Origin: PVC group bacterium
Lineage (GTDB): Bacteria > Verrucomicrobiota > Kiritimatiellia > SS1-B-03-39 > UBA6053
Assembly: GCA_003565035.1 (NCBI GenBank)
Contig: PXDP01000121.1
Coordinates: forward strand, 1-6,373
DNA length: 6,373 nucleotides
Direction: 5' to 3'
The position numbers and the translations under genes are program-made. Below are positions 1 to 6,255 of the stretch, piece after piece. Position 1 is the stretch's first letter; each line of letters begins with the position of its first letter. The notes beneath the pieces are model-generated. The model saw only the letters and a list, made by a program, of their open reading frames with translations, ran no database searches and had not been told where the DNA came from.

Positions 1-915
1 CCTGGAGGCGGCGGCGAGAGTAATTCCCGCCGCCATCAGGGCGACGATGCGGAAATATCCCCGGTACAGGTCCATCCCCTCCCCCAGGTAAGGGGTGAGG
101 ACTTGCAGCAGCCCCCCGGCAATCAGCACCCCCGCCAGTCCGGAGACCGCTCCGGAAAGCATCTGCATCCACATGCCGATGTCCATGCGCTCCGTGTTGC
201 GGGTGTTGACCAGCAGGTAGTGGCTGAGGGTGAGCAGTAGAAACCCTTTGGCGACACCGACCACCAGAAAGACCAGGAGGAGAGCCGGCCACCAGACGGC
301 GGCGGGCGCCAGGGCCCAGAACAGGGCCGCGCCCAAAAACATTCCCAGACCCAGCAGCAGGAGCGGACGGGGACCGGTGTGGTCCGTCGCCGCCCCCACC
401 AGCAGGGAGGACAGCACGCCCCCGCTCACCTCCACGATGATCAGAATCAGCGCCGCCGAATCGGAAATCCCGTAGCCGTTTTTGACCGCGAGAACGCTGA
501 TGGGCGCCGTGAGCGCCATCAGACAGGCGGCCCCGCACCAAGTCCAGGAAAGGCGGCGGAGATACAGGTTCTCCCGCATCGTGCGCAGACTTTCCCGCAT
601 GGGACGGCCCGCGCCGCCGTCCTGCGCCGGGGGTTCGGGCACCCGGAACAGAATCAGTGAGGAGATCATCCCCACGACCGAACCGGTCATCAGAAACACC
701 TGATAGACCTGCACCGAATCGCTCCAGCCCAGGATCAGGTTCACCGCGATCAGGGTTAAAAAATAAGCGGAGTAAAAGCGGAAATGGTTTTTGGCCTGAA
801 AGGATCCCAGCTCGCCGGCGGGGCTGAGCGCGGAGAGCAACGGCACGGCATTGACCATCCCCATGCTGCGCAGGGAAAACAGGGCGAAGGTGCAGAAGAG
901 AATCAGCGGGAGCAC
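1..915 (-). pseudogene. MFS transporter, N-terminally truncated (TM4-TM12 only), runs off left edge
   Basis: Reading the minus strand with codons ending at multiples of three gives about 305 codons without a stop, rich in hydrophobic segments. They appear in the order expected for the Major Facilitator Superfamily from TM4 on: a helix around LILFCTFALFS ending in NAVPLLSALSP, a short basic loop (QAKNHFRFYS), two more helices, a long polar central loop (about positions 530-610, RVPEPP to LRRLSW) that normally joins TM6 and TM7, then six helices. The stretch DHTGPRP fits the motif-A-like loop between TM8 and TM9. TM1-TM3 are not present: upstream, this frame runs through the end of the GntR gene with no hydrophobic content. 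The only usable in-frame starts are GTG at 915 and ATG at 864, neither with a clear ribosome binding site. A 9-helix MFS should not transport, so I call it a decayed remnant. The substrate is unknown, probably a sugar from context. The C-terminus lies outside the window. Confidence 0.7.
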
Positions 916-949
916 TTGAGTGCATAAAAATCTCGGAGCCCCCCGGCGA

Positions 950-1687
950 TCAAACGCCGCGCCGCTGCGCCCGGGCCCAGAAATAGGTCGAGGAGAGGCA
1001 GATGTGGGACGGATGATACAGGCTGGAAAATTTGCCGAGCACCTCGGATTCACTTTCGAAAATTTCCGTGGCCATCAGCACCGGGGAGCCGACCGCCAGG
1101 CCCAGAACTTCTGACCATTCCTCCGGACAGCCCGTGGCCTCAATGCTTTGACGGCAGAAGTGAATGGTGAAATTCTGTTTGTGGCTCCACACTTCCAGAA
1201 AATCCACGCGCTTCAGGTCGGCGACTTGCAGTTGATCCGCAAAACGACTGGGGATATAGCCGGTATCCACCGCTACCACCTGTTTTTTCAGGGAGTCGGC
1301 CCGCTGAAACCAAAGCAACGTTTTGTCGTCACCGGGAAGCCGCAGTTCCCCGGCCAGAGGCTCTTCTGCGGTCCAATTGCGATTGCGGCGCAGCAACTTC
1401 CGCCGAATGGAAGGGGCGTGGTTTCGCATACTGCCGGTATAATCCACCTCCAGGGGGATGCGCCGGCTGGGGTGGGGGCTCACATAGGTGCCGCTGCCCC
1501 GGCGGCGCACCACCAGCCCCTCCTCCTCCAGAATGGCCACCGCATGACGAACCGTCAACCGCGAAACCGAAAAGCGCGCCCCCAGCTTCGCCTCCGTCGG
1601 CATCAGCCCGCCGGGCTCCCACTTGCCCTCAAGAATTTCCTCACGGAGTGTGGACGCAACTTTTTGGTATAGACTCACATTTTTCAT
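950..1687 (-). CDS. GntR family transcriptional regulator, HutC/UTRA type
   Basis: A 245-residue cytoplasmic DNA-binding regulator. Residues 1-75 form the GntR winged helix-turn-helix: SLYQKVASTLREEILEG, then the recognition region PTEAKLGARFSVSRLTVRHA, then the wing RRRGSGTYV. Residues about 90-237 fit the UTRA effector domain (KTLLWFQRADSL, VDTGYIPSRF, GSPVLMATEIFES), which in this subfamily usually binds a sugar phosphate or other small metabolite. Length is normal for the family (about 240). I start at ATG 1687, preceded by GTGGGGATTGT with a GGGGA ribosome binding site. A GTG five codons upstream (1702) is possible but has no better site. The last eight residues (ARAQRRGV) lie beyond the usual UTRA end and sit exactly where the truncated transporter begins, so they may be acquired sequence. 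Autoregulation through the inverted repeat at 1711-1730 is plausible. Its targets may be the transporter and the CBM9 gene. Confidence 0.9.
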   Translation of the reverse strand: MKNVSLYQKVASTLREEILEGKWEPGGLMPTEAKLGARFSVSRLTVRHAVAILEEEGLVVRRRGSGTYVSPHPSRRIPLEVDYTGSMRNHAPSIRRKLLRRNRNWTAEEPLAGELRLPGDDKTLLWFQRADSLKKQVVAVDTGYIPSRFADQLQVADLKRVDFLEVWSHKQNFTIHFCRQSIEATGCPEEWSEVLGLAVGSPVLMATEIFESESEVLGKFSSLYHPSHICLSSTYFWARAQRRGV

Positions 1688-1710
1688 ACAATCCCCACGC
1701 ACAGTTTATA

Positions 1711-1730
1711 AGTACAAGTTTTTATGTACT
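1711..1730. promoter_or_regulatory. Candidate GntR operator (inverted repeat AGTACA-N8-TGTACT)
   Basis: Two perfect 6-base arms, AGTACA and TGTACT, are separated by 8 AT-rich bases, ending 24 bp upstream of the GntR start at 1687. GntR dimers bind short inverted repeats, and self-regulation from such a position is common in the family. A weak promoter could overlap it on the minus strand: TTGATA at 1754-1749, a 17-base spacer, and TAGTAC at 1731-1726, which matches the -10 consensus at only 3 of 6 positions. The repeat is seen; its role is inference. Confidence 0.4.
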
Positions 1731-1763
1731 ATCCATTGAAGTTGTTTTTATCAATAAAAATGA

Positions 1764-1786
1764 AAGGGTCAAAAATCATGACCCTT
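1764..1786 (-). terminator. Hairpin terminator after the CBM9-like gene
   Basis: A perfect 8-bp stem (AAGGGTCA with TGACCCTT) and a 7-base loop lie 30 bp past the CBM9 stop codon. On the minus strand the stem is followed by TCATTTTTATTG, a broken T-rich tract, as expected for an intrinsic terminator reading leftward. It would separate CBM9 transcription from the GntR gene, which would then need its own promoter. On the plus strand only GTTT follows, so termination in that direction is unlikely. Confidence 0.6.
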
Positions 1787-1815
1787 GTTTCCGCGGCAAT
1801 GGAGTGGGCTAAGGT

Positions 1816-2529
1816 TCAGTCCATGAAAAGAAATTCACGCCAGTCCTCAAAGCGGTGGAAATTCACTTCCTCCAGCGGCGAGCTGGCGCTGAGTTCGCGT
1901 CCAAGGGGGAGATGGACGGAATAGTCGTAGCGGGCCAGATTCATAGACCAGCGGTCGCCCGGAACGGGGAGACGCCCTCTGAGCGAGGGGAGCGAATCGA
2001 ACGGAATACGGGCGCATACGGTGTAACCCTCGTCCTGAACCGTCCAGTCGTTGGGCTGGCCTCGGATTTCGGTCTCCAGAAGAATGTCCTCATTGTTCCA
2101 GCGACTCCAGACCTTGTGGGCCCGGGCGCCCCGCTTCACAATCCAGGAGTCGTAGAGGGTTCCCCGGGGTGAGACGTTGATCTCGTAATAATCCGATTCA
2201 TCGGCGTAGGGTTTGAGGAACATTTCCACCACATCCTCCTCCCAGACGGGCGCGTCCCGCTCCGTGAGCGTGGCCACGATGTCCCGGTCCTCAACCTCAA
2301 AGCGGATGTACAGGGCCTGCGAATCCCAGAGCAACCGGACATCGCTCCGGCTGAGCGGTTTCTCCAGGGTCACCGGTACGAAAAGCGGCACCGGATCGAC
2401 CCGGACCCAATCGAGTTCACGCAGGGACTGCCCCGGGGTAAAAGCGGTTCGGGTCCGACGGACAGCGTGCGGACGGGAGATGAGTTCCCGCCGTTTGACG
2501 AGGAGGGCGTTGGTGTTGCTTGCATTCAT
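1816..2529 (-). CDS. Carbohydrate-binding family 9-like (CBM9-like) protein
   Basis: A 237-residue protein with the pattern of the CBM9-like sugar-binding fold: a beta strand followed by the LLWDSQALYIRFEVEDRDI segment (about 66-84), then a charged turn ending in VWEEDVVEMFLKP (95-107), then DYYEINVSPRGTLYDSWI (113-130), and a C-terminal strand set ending FHRFEDWREFLF. Such domains bind sugar ends, and stand-alone copies occur in polysaccharide-degrading bacteria. No signal peptide, lipobox or catalytic domain is visible, which is unusual for a polysaccharide-binding role and suggests a cytoplasmic job. I start at ATG 2529, which has AAAGGA 8 bases upstream. An upstream in-frame start at 2667 would add 46 residues with no good ribosome binding site and would run through the promoter region. 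Divergent from the membrane protein gene at 2691; codirectional with the GntR gene. Confidence 0.8.
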   Translation of the reverse strand: MNASNTNALLVKRRELISRPHAVRRTRTAFTPGQSLRELDWVRVDPVPLFVPVTLEKPLSRSDVRLLWDSQALYIRFEVEDRDIVATLTERDAPVWEEDVVEMFLKPYADESDYYEINVSPRGTLYDSWIVKRGARAHKVWSRWNNEDILLETEIRGQPNDWTVQDEGYTVCARIPFDSLPSLRGRLPVPGDRWSMNLARYDYSVHLPLGRELSASSPLEEVNFHRFEDWREFLFMD

Positions 2530-2690
2530 TTCGGGATTCCTTTGCAGAAAAAATGAAGAGGTCAAACGTTCTTGTAGCTTGAATAATTCATCATAACAAC
2601 CTTTAAATAATTCTATATTTTCGTTGACGCAGCCGCCCCCTGGTTGATAGCCATTCCCCTCGAACACTCAAAACCCGTGATGGAGTCCTC
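2530..2690. other. Divergent intergenic region
   Basis: 161 bp between the divergent CBM9-like and membrane-protein genes. The centre (about 2575-2622) is AT-rich in an otherwise GC-rich window, as expected for promoters facing both ways. For the plus strand the best candidate is TTGACG at 2624-2629 with a weak GATAGC 16 bases on; I would not rely on it. No repeat of the AGTACA-N8-TGTACT element is found here, so direct control by the neighbouring GntR protein is not supported. Confidence 0.5.
2590..2598 (-). promoter_or_regulatory. Candidate extended -10 promoter for the CBM9-like gene
   Basis: The minus strand reads TGTTATGAT: TATGAT matches the -10 consensus at 5 of 6 positions, with the TGn extension directly in front. 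It sits in the AT-rich part of the intergenic region and would give a leader of roughly 50 bases before ATG 2529. No convincing -35 is seen, which extended -10 promoters can tolerate. Confidence 0.35.
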
Positions 2691-3485
2691 ATGAACGTTC
2701 TTTTATTTTTGGTCTGTGTGATTCTGGTGACCGCGATGATCAAGGCGGTGCAAAACCATAAACAGGGCGGCACATGGGGGATGCCGCTGGCGGTCCTCTG
2801 TATTGTGCTGTCGATCCCGGTGATGTGGCTGAACTTCCGGAGTCCCCCGGCGGTTAACCGGGAGTCCCTGCGGCGAGAGCAGAGTTATCAGGACGCACTG
2901 GGGCTCAAGCTCGCCGCCGAAATTAATACCCGTTTCCCGCAGGGGCGGGTGGTGGTGGTCTCCGCGCCGGGTGCCCCCTCGGGCGCGGTCGAAACCCTCC
3001 GCCGCGCTATCACGCGCTCCGATCGCGTCACGGTCGCAGCCCCGGATATCGATGCCGAAGTGCGCCGCCTGCGGGCACAGATCGGCAATGGAGAGCAGTC
3101 CGAATGGGCCGATGAATTGGAGGACATGCTCCGCATGGAGATGCACCTGTCCGCGGAGATGCTCAACCGCACCCTGGAGAATCTGGCCGGCGACATGGAC
3201 GTGCTGGTGTTCATGGCTCCCCTCCCCTTTGAGATCGAAGCGCTCGCGTTCTGGAACTTCAATCCCCGTCCCGCCGTGATCCTGGCCTCGGGCCAGGACA
3301 TCTGGAATCATGACCGCCTCGGCGATCTGCTGCGGAATGGGTCCATTCACGGGCTTGTGGCCTACAATACCGACGCCTGGCGGACCCGGGGGCGTCCGCC
3401 GGCGGACCCGGAGAAGGCGTTTGCCGAGCGCTACCATTGGATCACGCTGGACACCATCGGCCTGCTGGACACCCTGCTGCCCTGA
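2691..3485 (+). CDS. Hypothetical membrane-anchored protein with two N-terminal helices
   Basis: 264 residues that I do not recognise as a named family. Two hydrophobic helices open the protein (residues 2-20 and 30-48), joined by a short loop with K18, H23 and K24. The remaining 200 residues are soluble and alternate hydrophobic strands with amphipathic helices: RVVVVSAPG (86-94), VTVAAPDI, a long charged helix rich in E and M, VLVFMAPLP (171-179), VILASGQDIW (196-205) and HGLVAYNTDAW (220-230). This looks like a Rossmann or periplasmic-binding-type fold, but no cofactor motif is evident. The orientation in the membrane is unclear because both flanks carry basic residues. ATG 2691 has GGAG five bases upstream. 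It ends 45 bp before the sugar kinase gene on the same strand, so the two probably form one operon and may act on the same substrate. That link is inference. Confidence 0.75.
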   Translation: MNVLLFLVCVILVTAMIKAVQNHKQGGTWGMPLAVLCIVLSIPVMWLNFRSPPAVNRESLRREQSYQDALGLKLAAEINTRFPQGRVVVVSAPGAPSGAVETLRRAITRSDRVTVAAPDIDAEVRRLRAQIGNGEQSEWADELEDMLRMEMHLSAEMLNRTLENLAGDMDVLVFMAPLPFEIEALAFWNFNPRPAVILASGQDIWNHDRLGDLLRNGSIHGLVAYNTDAWRTRGRPPADPEKAFAERYHWITLDTIGLLDTLLP

Positions 3486-3530
3486 TGCAGGGCGGACGCT
3501 CACGCTTCTCAATCGAACCCGGAAACAAAT

Positions 3531-4655
3531 ATGGATACGCGTCTTCAATTGGCCGGAACCCTCCGGGCTGCAGAAAAACAGGTCTCCGCCAAACGGGTCG
3601 TGGCCGGCTTTGATGCCTTTGTGGATCAAATTGTCCAAATCGTGGGCGAACGCCAGAGCCTCGAGCATTTCAAGCCGGTGCCGACGATCTCCGAATTCTC
3701 CGACCTCCTCCGCTGCGCGGCCGGTCGCAGTTCTTTGCGGGAGTTCGTCGTGCAGAGTCTCGACCCCGGCGGCTGCGCAGTCAACCTCGGCGATAGCATC
3801 GCCTCGCTGGGCGTTGGCCTCGATTTTTTTGGAACCCTCGGCCATCCCGCTCATCCCGCCTTCACGGACTTCGCGGCCAAATGCCGCACCTGCACCCCTT
3901 GGGCCATTGACCCGGGCTTCACCATGGCCATGGAATTCCAGGACGGCAAATATATGCTCTCCTCTGTTTCCAGCCTCGCGGGCTTCATGCCAGAAACGCT
4001 TAAGTACTTTCTGGCCGACGGAGTCTTTCAGCAGGCGTGCGCGAAGGCCGAACTCATCGCCCTCACCAACTGGACCCTCTTCCCCCACATGACGGACTGC
4101 TGGCGCTGTTTACAGGACGAGGTCTTTTCCCGTCTGCCGAACCGCCCCTTGTTTTTTCTGGATTTGGTGGATCCACGCAGCCGGGGGGATGCGGAGATCC
4201 GCGCGATGCTCCCGGTGTTGTCGCGCTTTGAGGACTTCGGCCCCTGCGTGCTGGGCGGCAACCTGAACGAGGCCAATGTCCTGGCCACGCTCCTGGGTCT
4301 GGAAACGGTTCAGGAGGAGGGGCCCGCCATCGCGGATCTCTGTGATTCCCTCCGGCGTGCTCTAGGCATTTCCGAGGTGGCCATTCACTGCATCGCCGGC
4401 GCGGCCGCAGCCGCCGAGGACGGATCGGTTTGGGTCAACGGACCCTACACCCCACGCCCGCGCAAAAGCACCGGCGCAGGTGACCGCTACAATGCCGGCT
4501 ACTGTCTCGGACGACTGCTCGATCTGCCCCCGCGGGAACGCTGCCTCACCGGCTCTGCGGCATCCGGTTTCTTTGTCCGCAACGCCCGGAGCGCCACCCT
4601 CGCGGAGGCCGCCTGCCTCCTAGATGACTGGTCTGCGGACCGGCTGAAGGACTGA
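3531..4655 (+). CDS. PfkB/ribokinase-family carbohydrate kinase
   Basis: 374 residues, predicted to transfer phosphate from ATP to a sugar or sugar-like alcohol in the cytoplasm. Visible landmarks of the family: the first strand VVAGFDAFVDQIV (23-35), the substrate-side glycine motif GGCAVNLGDSIASLG (80-94), the strand FFGTLG (99-104), GFTMAMEFQDGKYML, the NLNE motif (N244, E247) that helps place Mg and phosphate, and the C-terminal ATP site KSTGAGD (312-318), with D318 as the expected catalytic base. It is longer than ribokinase (about 310 residues). It has an insertion after the first strand, as I recall from divergent PfkB-like proteins of Verrucomicrobia and relatives. The substrate cannot be read from sequence. 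ATG 3531 has a weak GGAA upstream. It follows the unknown membrane protein gene by 45 bp; no clear intrinsic terminator follows it. Confidence 0.88.
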   Translation: MDTRLQLAGTLRAAEKQVSAKRVVAGFDAFVDQIVQIVGERQSLEHFKPVPTISEFSDLLRCAAGRSSLREFVVQSLDPGGCAVNLGDSIASLGVGLDFFGTLGHPAHPAFTDFAAKCRTCTPWAIDPGFTMAMEFQDGKYMLSSVSSLAGFMPETLKYFLADGVFQQACAKAELIALTNWTLFPHMTDCWRCLQDEVFSRLPNRPLFFLDLVDPRSRGDAEIRAMLPVLSRFEDFGPCVLGGNLNEANVLATLLGLETVQEEGPAIADLCDSLRRALGISEVAIHCIAGAAAAAEDGSVWVNGPYTPRPRKSTGAGDRYNAGYCLGRLLDLPPRERCLTGSAASGFFVRNARSATLAEAACLLDDWSADRLKD

Positions 4656-4851
4656 CCAACCCTTGCGCCACGGTACCGAAACGCACAGGCGTGAATCAGA
4701 CATTCCACTTGTCAAATTGAGTGCCGGGGAGATTAAGGTCGCCTATCCTATACCTTGGGGCATACTTATGAATACCTATCCATATCGGAGATGAAGATTG
4801 GGAAAGGGGTCAGTGCATTTTAACATTGTGAATTTTTCGGCCTTTACGTCC
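4656..4851. other. Gene-free stretch between the kinase gene and the intron remnant
   Basis: About 200 bp with no credible coding sequence on either strand, bounded by the kinase stop and the convergent nuclease/intron block. It is less GC-rich than the genes around it. It holds only weak inverted repeats (for example AAGGT and ACCTT around 4735-4757) that are too short to call as terminators. The segment GGGGTCAGTGCATTTTAACA (4806-4825) looks like the short motifs dispersed near REP-associated transposases, but only one copy is present here. Confidence 0.5.
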
Positions 4852-4863
4852 TAACAATTGTTA
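4852..4863. repeat. Perfect 12-bp palindrome at the intron 3' junction
   Basis: TAACAATTGTTA reads the same on both strands and spans the predicted 3' end of the group II intron remnant, with its last base belonging to the intron. It may be part of the original insertion target. See the attC-like finding for one reading. Confidence 0.6.
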
Positions 4864-5118
4864 TCGAGGTAGGACACCCGGTTGCCCGGGTGCCCCCTCC
4901 CAGATCCCGGCGTGCGGTTTTGCCGCACCGGGCTCATCAGAACGACTCGCTTTTACCTGCACCGAGACGTGCTGACCAAACTCGTCGGAGGCCACGATGT
5001 CGTAGTGCGGGACATTGCCCGTGAATGTGGTCGCGATGAGACCCCGGCGGGACAGCTCCGCCGCGACGAGGTATTCGCCGGTTGCCCCGACAAGCTTGTT
5101 AATTCGTCCTGTTGTCAT
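4861..5118 (-). pseudogene. PD-(D/E)XK endonuclease gene, truncated by group II intron fragment
   Basis: The open frame encodes 85 residues, but only the first 58 or so are nuclease. These show the first half of a PD-(D/E)XK fold of the kind seen in small stand-alone endonucleases (PF11645-like by recall): LVGATGEYLVAAELSRRG with E15, then HYDIV with D40, then VSVQVKAS with Q54 and K56 (a QxK variant of E/QxK). From E62 on the reading frame is simply translated domain V and VI of the group II intron (4935-4863), ending at TAA 4861. The fold normally needs further strands and helices after K56, so activity is unlikely. The start ATG overlaps the upstream nuclease stop as ATGA (5118-5115), so it was translationally coupled and is probably a former partner of that protein. 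No 3' portion is recognisable beyond the intron. Confidence 0.7.
4863..4935 (-). mobile_element. Group II intron 3' fragment (domains V and VI only)
   Basis: The minus strand carries a structure matching the end of a group II self-splicing intron. Domain V (4935-4903, 33 nt) starts GAGCCCGG and ends CCGGGATC. It folds into an 8-bp lower helix with one G-A mismatch, the conserved 2-base CG bulge, a 5-bp upper helix (TGCGG/CCGCA) and an A-rich loop. The catalytic AGC triad is at its second to fourth bases. Domain VI follows (4902-4863): a stem CACCCGG/CCGGGTG closed by GCAA, and a bulged A in CCTACC at 4870. That A lies 7 bases before the predicted 3' end (CTCGAT), the expected place and spacing for the branch point. 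Domains I-IV and any reverse transcriptase are absent, because upstream DNA is nuclease coding sequence. It is therefore a 5'-truncated, splicing-dead copy. The exact left-end junction lies within 4936-4944. Confidence 0.8.
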
Positions 5119-6146
5119 GTATTGTCAGTTCTTGAGGATGTTTCCAGTTTCGCGGCCTCTGTTATCTGCACGACCTGGCAGGTAAGGCTGGCGAGCATTT
5201 CTTCTTTGTTGGCATTCAGCGGCACCTCCAAGGGTATCCAGATATGGCCACCGCTCATCAAGGCGTTTCTGTTCTCCACAAGCGGGGCGAGGCGGTCTCG
5301 GATTTCTTCGAAGAGGTATGTTTTCTTATGAAAGCACATCCAAATGGGTGTCGTGAATCCGGCAAAGGGGTCGCGGACACCCACGCTGTAGCAACTGTAT
5401 CGCCTGGGGGCCATTTCTCTGCAAATGTAGCGATGTCCCACAAAACCCGAAACCGCCTTCCAAGGCATTACTCTGGGTCCAGTCTCCAAGCTTCGGGTGG
5501 TCAGGTCCGCCAGCGCAACCCACCAGCCTTCTTTTTCCCTCCAGGCCAGCACCTGTTCATCGGAGGTAAGAGGCTCAATGTCATCCCCGTTGAACACCCG
5601 GTACATGGCTTCAAATTGAGGCAGATCCCCTTGGATGTCGCTCTCGGTGGCGGACGCAAGTTCCTCGATCACCTGTTCCCAACTGATAACCGCCACATGT
5701 ACCGGAGGACTCCCGGCCAACACCCAGGGGCCATTTGCAGAACAACCAAACGTCCTCTGCACATGATCCACGGACTCAGCGACTCTTCTGCCGGGCACTA
5801 ATACTAAAAGGGAGCCCTCAACCTCCTTTGCCTGTAACGCACGAACGTACGATTCAAGCTGCCCTTTGCCGAATTCAGCACCGAGTTTCCCTTCAATTTT
5901 CACCAGAGCCTTACCCTGAGCATCGCGACCTTCAATGTCCGGACGTCCACCGTCGGTTTGAACCAGCTCAGGCTTCCATTCCAGCGTTTTGGGCAGCGCA
6001 ATCCCGGCAATCCGCCCGACATAGCCGGTAAAGGCGATGTTGGCGGCTGGCTGCCGAAGCAGGTACGTCAGTCCCTGGGTGCATAGCAACTCTCCTTGTC
6101 GGCTGAAAGATGCAAATTGCGCGAGGTGTCCGAGAAGTTTATTCAT
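5115..6146 (-). CDS. PD-(D/E)XK nuclease superfamily protein
   Basis: 343 residues. The N-terminal 130 residues carry a PD-(D/E)XK nuclease core: a helix with E19 (QGELLCTQGLTYLLRQ), then GGRPDIEG with P69-D70, then LVKIEGKLGAEF with E85 and K87, then GQLESY (95-100), a helix like that in exonuclease or restriction-type members (PDDEXK_4-like by recall). The strand VEGSLLVLVPG follows. The remaining 200 residues, rich in W and aromatic residues, are not recognised and may bind a partner or target. The function is inferred to be DNA cleavage or nucleic-acid processing, possibly in phage defence; no helicase, methylase or toxin partner is in view. ATG 6146 has a strong AGAGGT six bases upstream. 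Its stop overlaps the next gene start as ATGA, so the two nucleases formed an operon. Confidence 0.75.
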   Translation of the reverse strand: MNKLLGHLAQFASFSRQGELLCTQGLTYLLRQPAANIAFTGYVGRIAGIALPKTLEWKPELVQTDGGRPDIEGRDAQGKALVKIEGKLGAEFGKGQLESYVRALQAKEVEGSLLVLVPGRRVAESVDHVQRTFGCSANGPWVLAGSPPVHVAVISWEQVIEELASATESDIQGDLPQFEAMYRVFNGDDIEPLTSDEQVLAWREKEGWWVALADLTTRSLETGPRVMPWKAVSGFVGHRYICREMAPRRYSCYSVGVRDPFAGFTTPIWMCFHKKTYLFEEIRDRLAPLVENRNALMSGGHIWIPLEVPLNANKEEMLASLTCQVVQITEAAKLETSSRTDNT

Positions 6147-6206
6147 GACGATACCTCTTTTTCCGCAAAACTGGGGCGGATTTCAAGGTCATTATCTCTG
6201 ACAACT

Positions 6207-6237
6207 AAAAAAACAGACCGACGCAATGCGGTCTGTT
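6207..6237 (-). terminator. Strong intrinsic terminator upstream of the nuclease operon
   Basis: The minus strand shows a perfect 9-bp stem (AACAGACCG with CGGTCTGTT) and an 8-base loop, followed directly by a run of seven T (the complement of 6207-6213). It ends transcription of the partial gene whose stop is at 6256. The nuclease operon should therefore start from its own promoter between about 6205 and 6150, where TTGTCA (6204-6199) is a possible -35 but no good -10 is in register. Confidence 0.85.
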
Positions 6238-6253
6238 CGGGGGGTGCCCCCCG
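6238..6253. repeat. GC-only hairpin next to the stop codon
   Basis: CGGGGGGTGCCCCCCG is a perfect inverted repeat lying between the stop codon of the partial gene and the terminator stem. The strand forms a 6-bp GC stem with a GTGC loop. It may stabilise the mRNA 3' end or help the terminator; it has no T tract of its own. Confidence 0.6.
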
Positions 6254-6255
6254 CA

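Noticed and set aside
230..703. Three overlapping plus-strand frames in the first 700 bases
   Set aside because: They are rich in R, P and S and lie opposite the clear transmembrane frame of the MFS remnant.
1148..1672. 174-codon plus-strand frame opposite the GntR gene
   Set aside because: It is the mirror of a well-recognised regulator and shows no motif of its own.
2530..2667. 46-residue N-terminal extension of the CBM9-like protein (start at 2667)
   Set aside because: The extension runs through the AT-rich promoter region, resembles no domain, and lacks a ribosome binding site, while ATG 2529 has AAAGGA at good spacing.
2703..4088. A long open frame (461 codons) on the minus strand opposite the membrane protein and the kinase genes
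   Set aside because: It is antisense to two better-supported genes, has a composition typical of GC-driven shadow frames (many H, R, G), no domain pattern, and crosses the gap between the two genes.
4656..4851. A CRISPR array, tRNA or small protein gene in the gene-free stretch
   Set aside because: No repeated units, no cloverleaf-like arms and no open frame with a ribosome binding site were found.
5244..5801. 185-codon plus-strand frame opposite the large nuclease
   Set aside because: It has no ribosome binding site and no domain, and it is antisense to a gene with a recognisable PD-(D/E)XK core.
6147..6180. 5-bp inverted repeat TCCGC/GCGGA just upstream of the nuclease ribosome binding site
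   Set aside because: The stem is short and the 9-base loop large, so it could easily be chance; it is not enough to call a riboswitch or attenuator.
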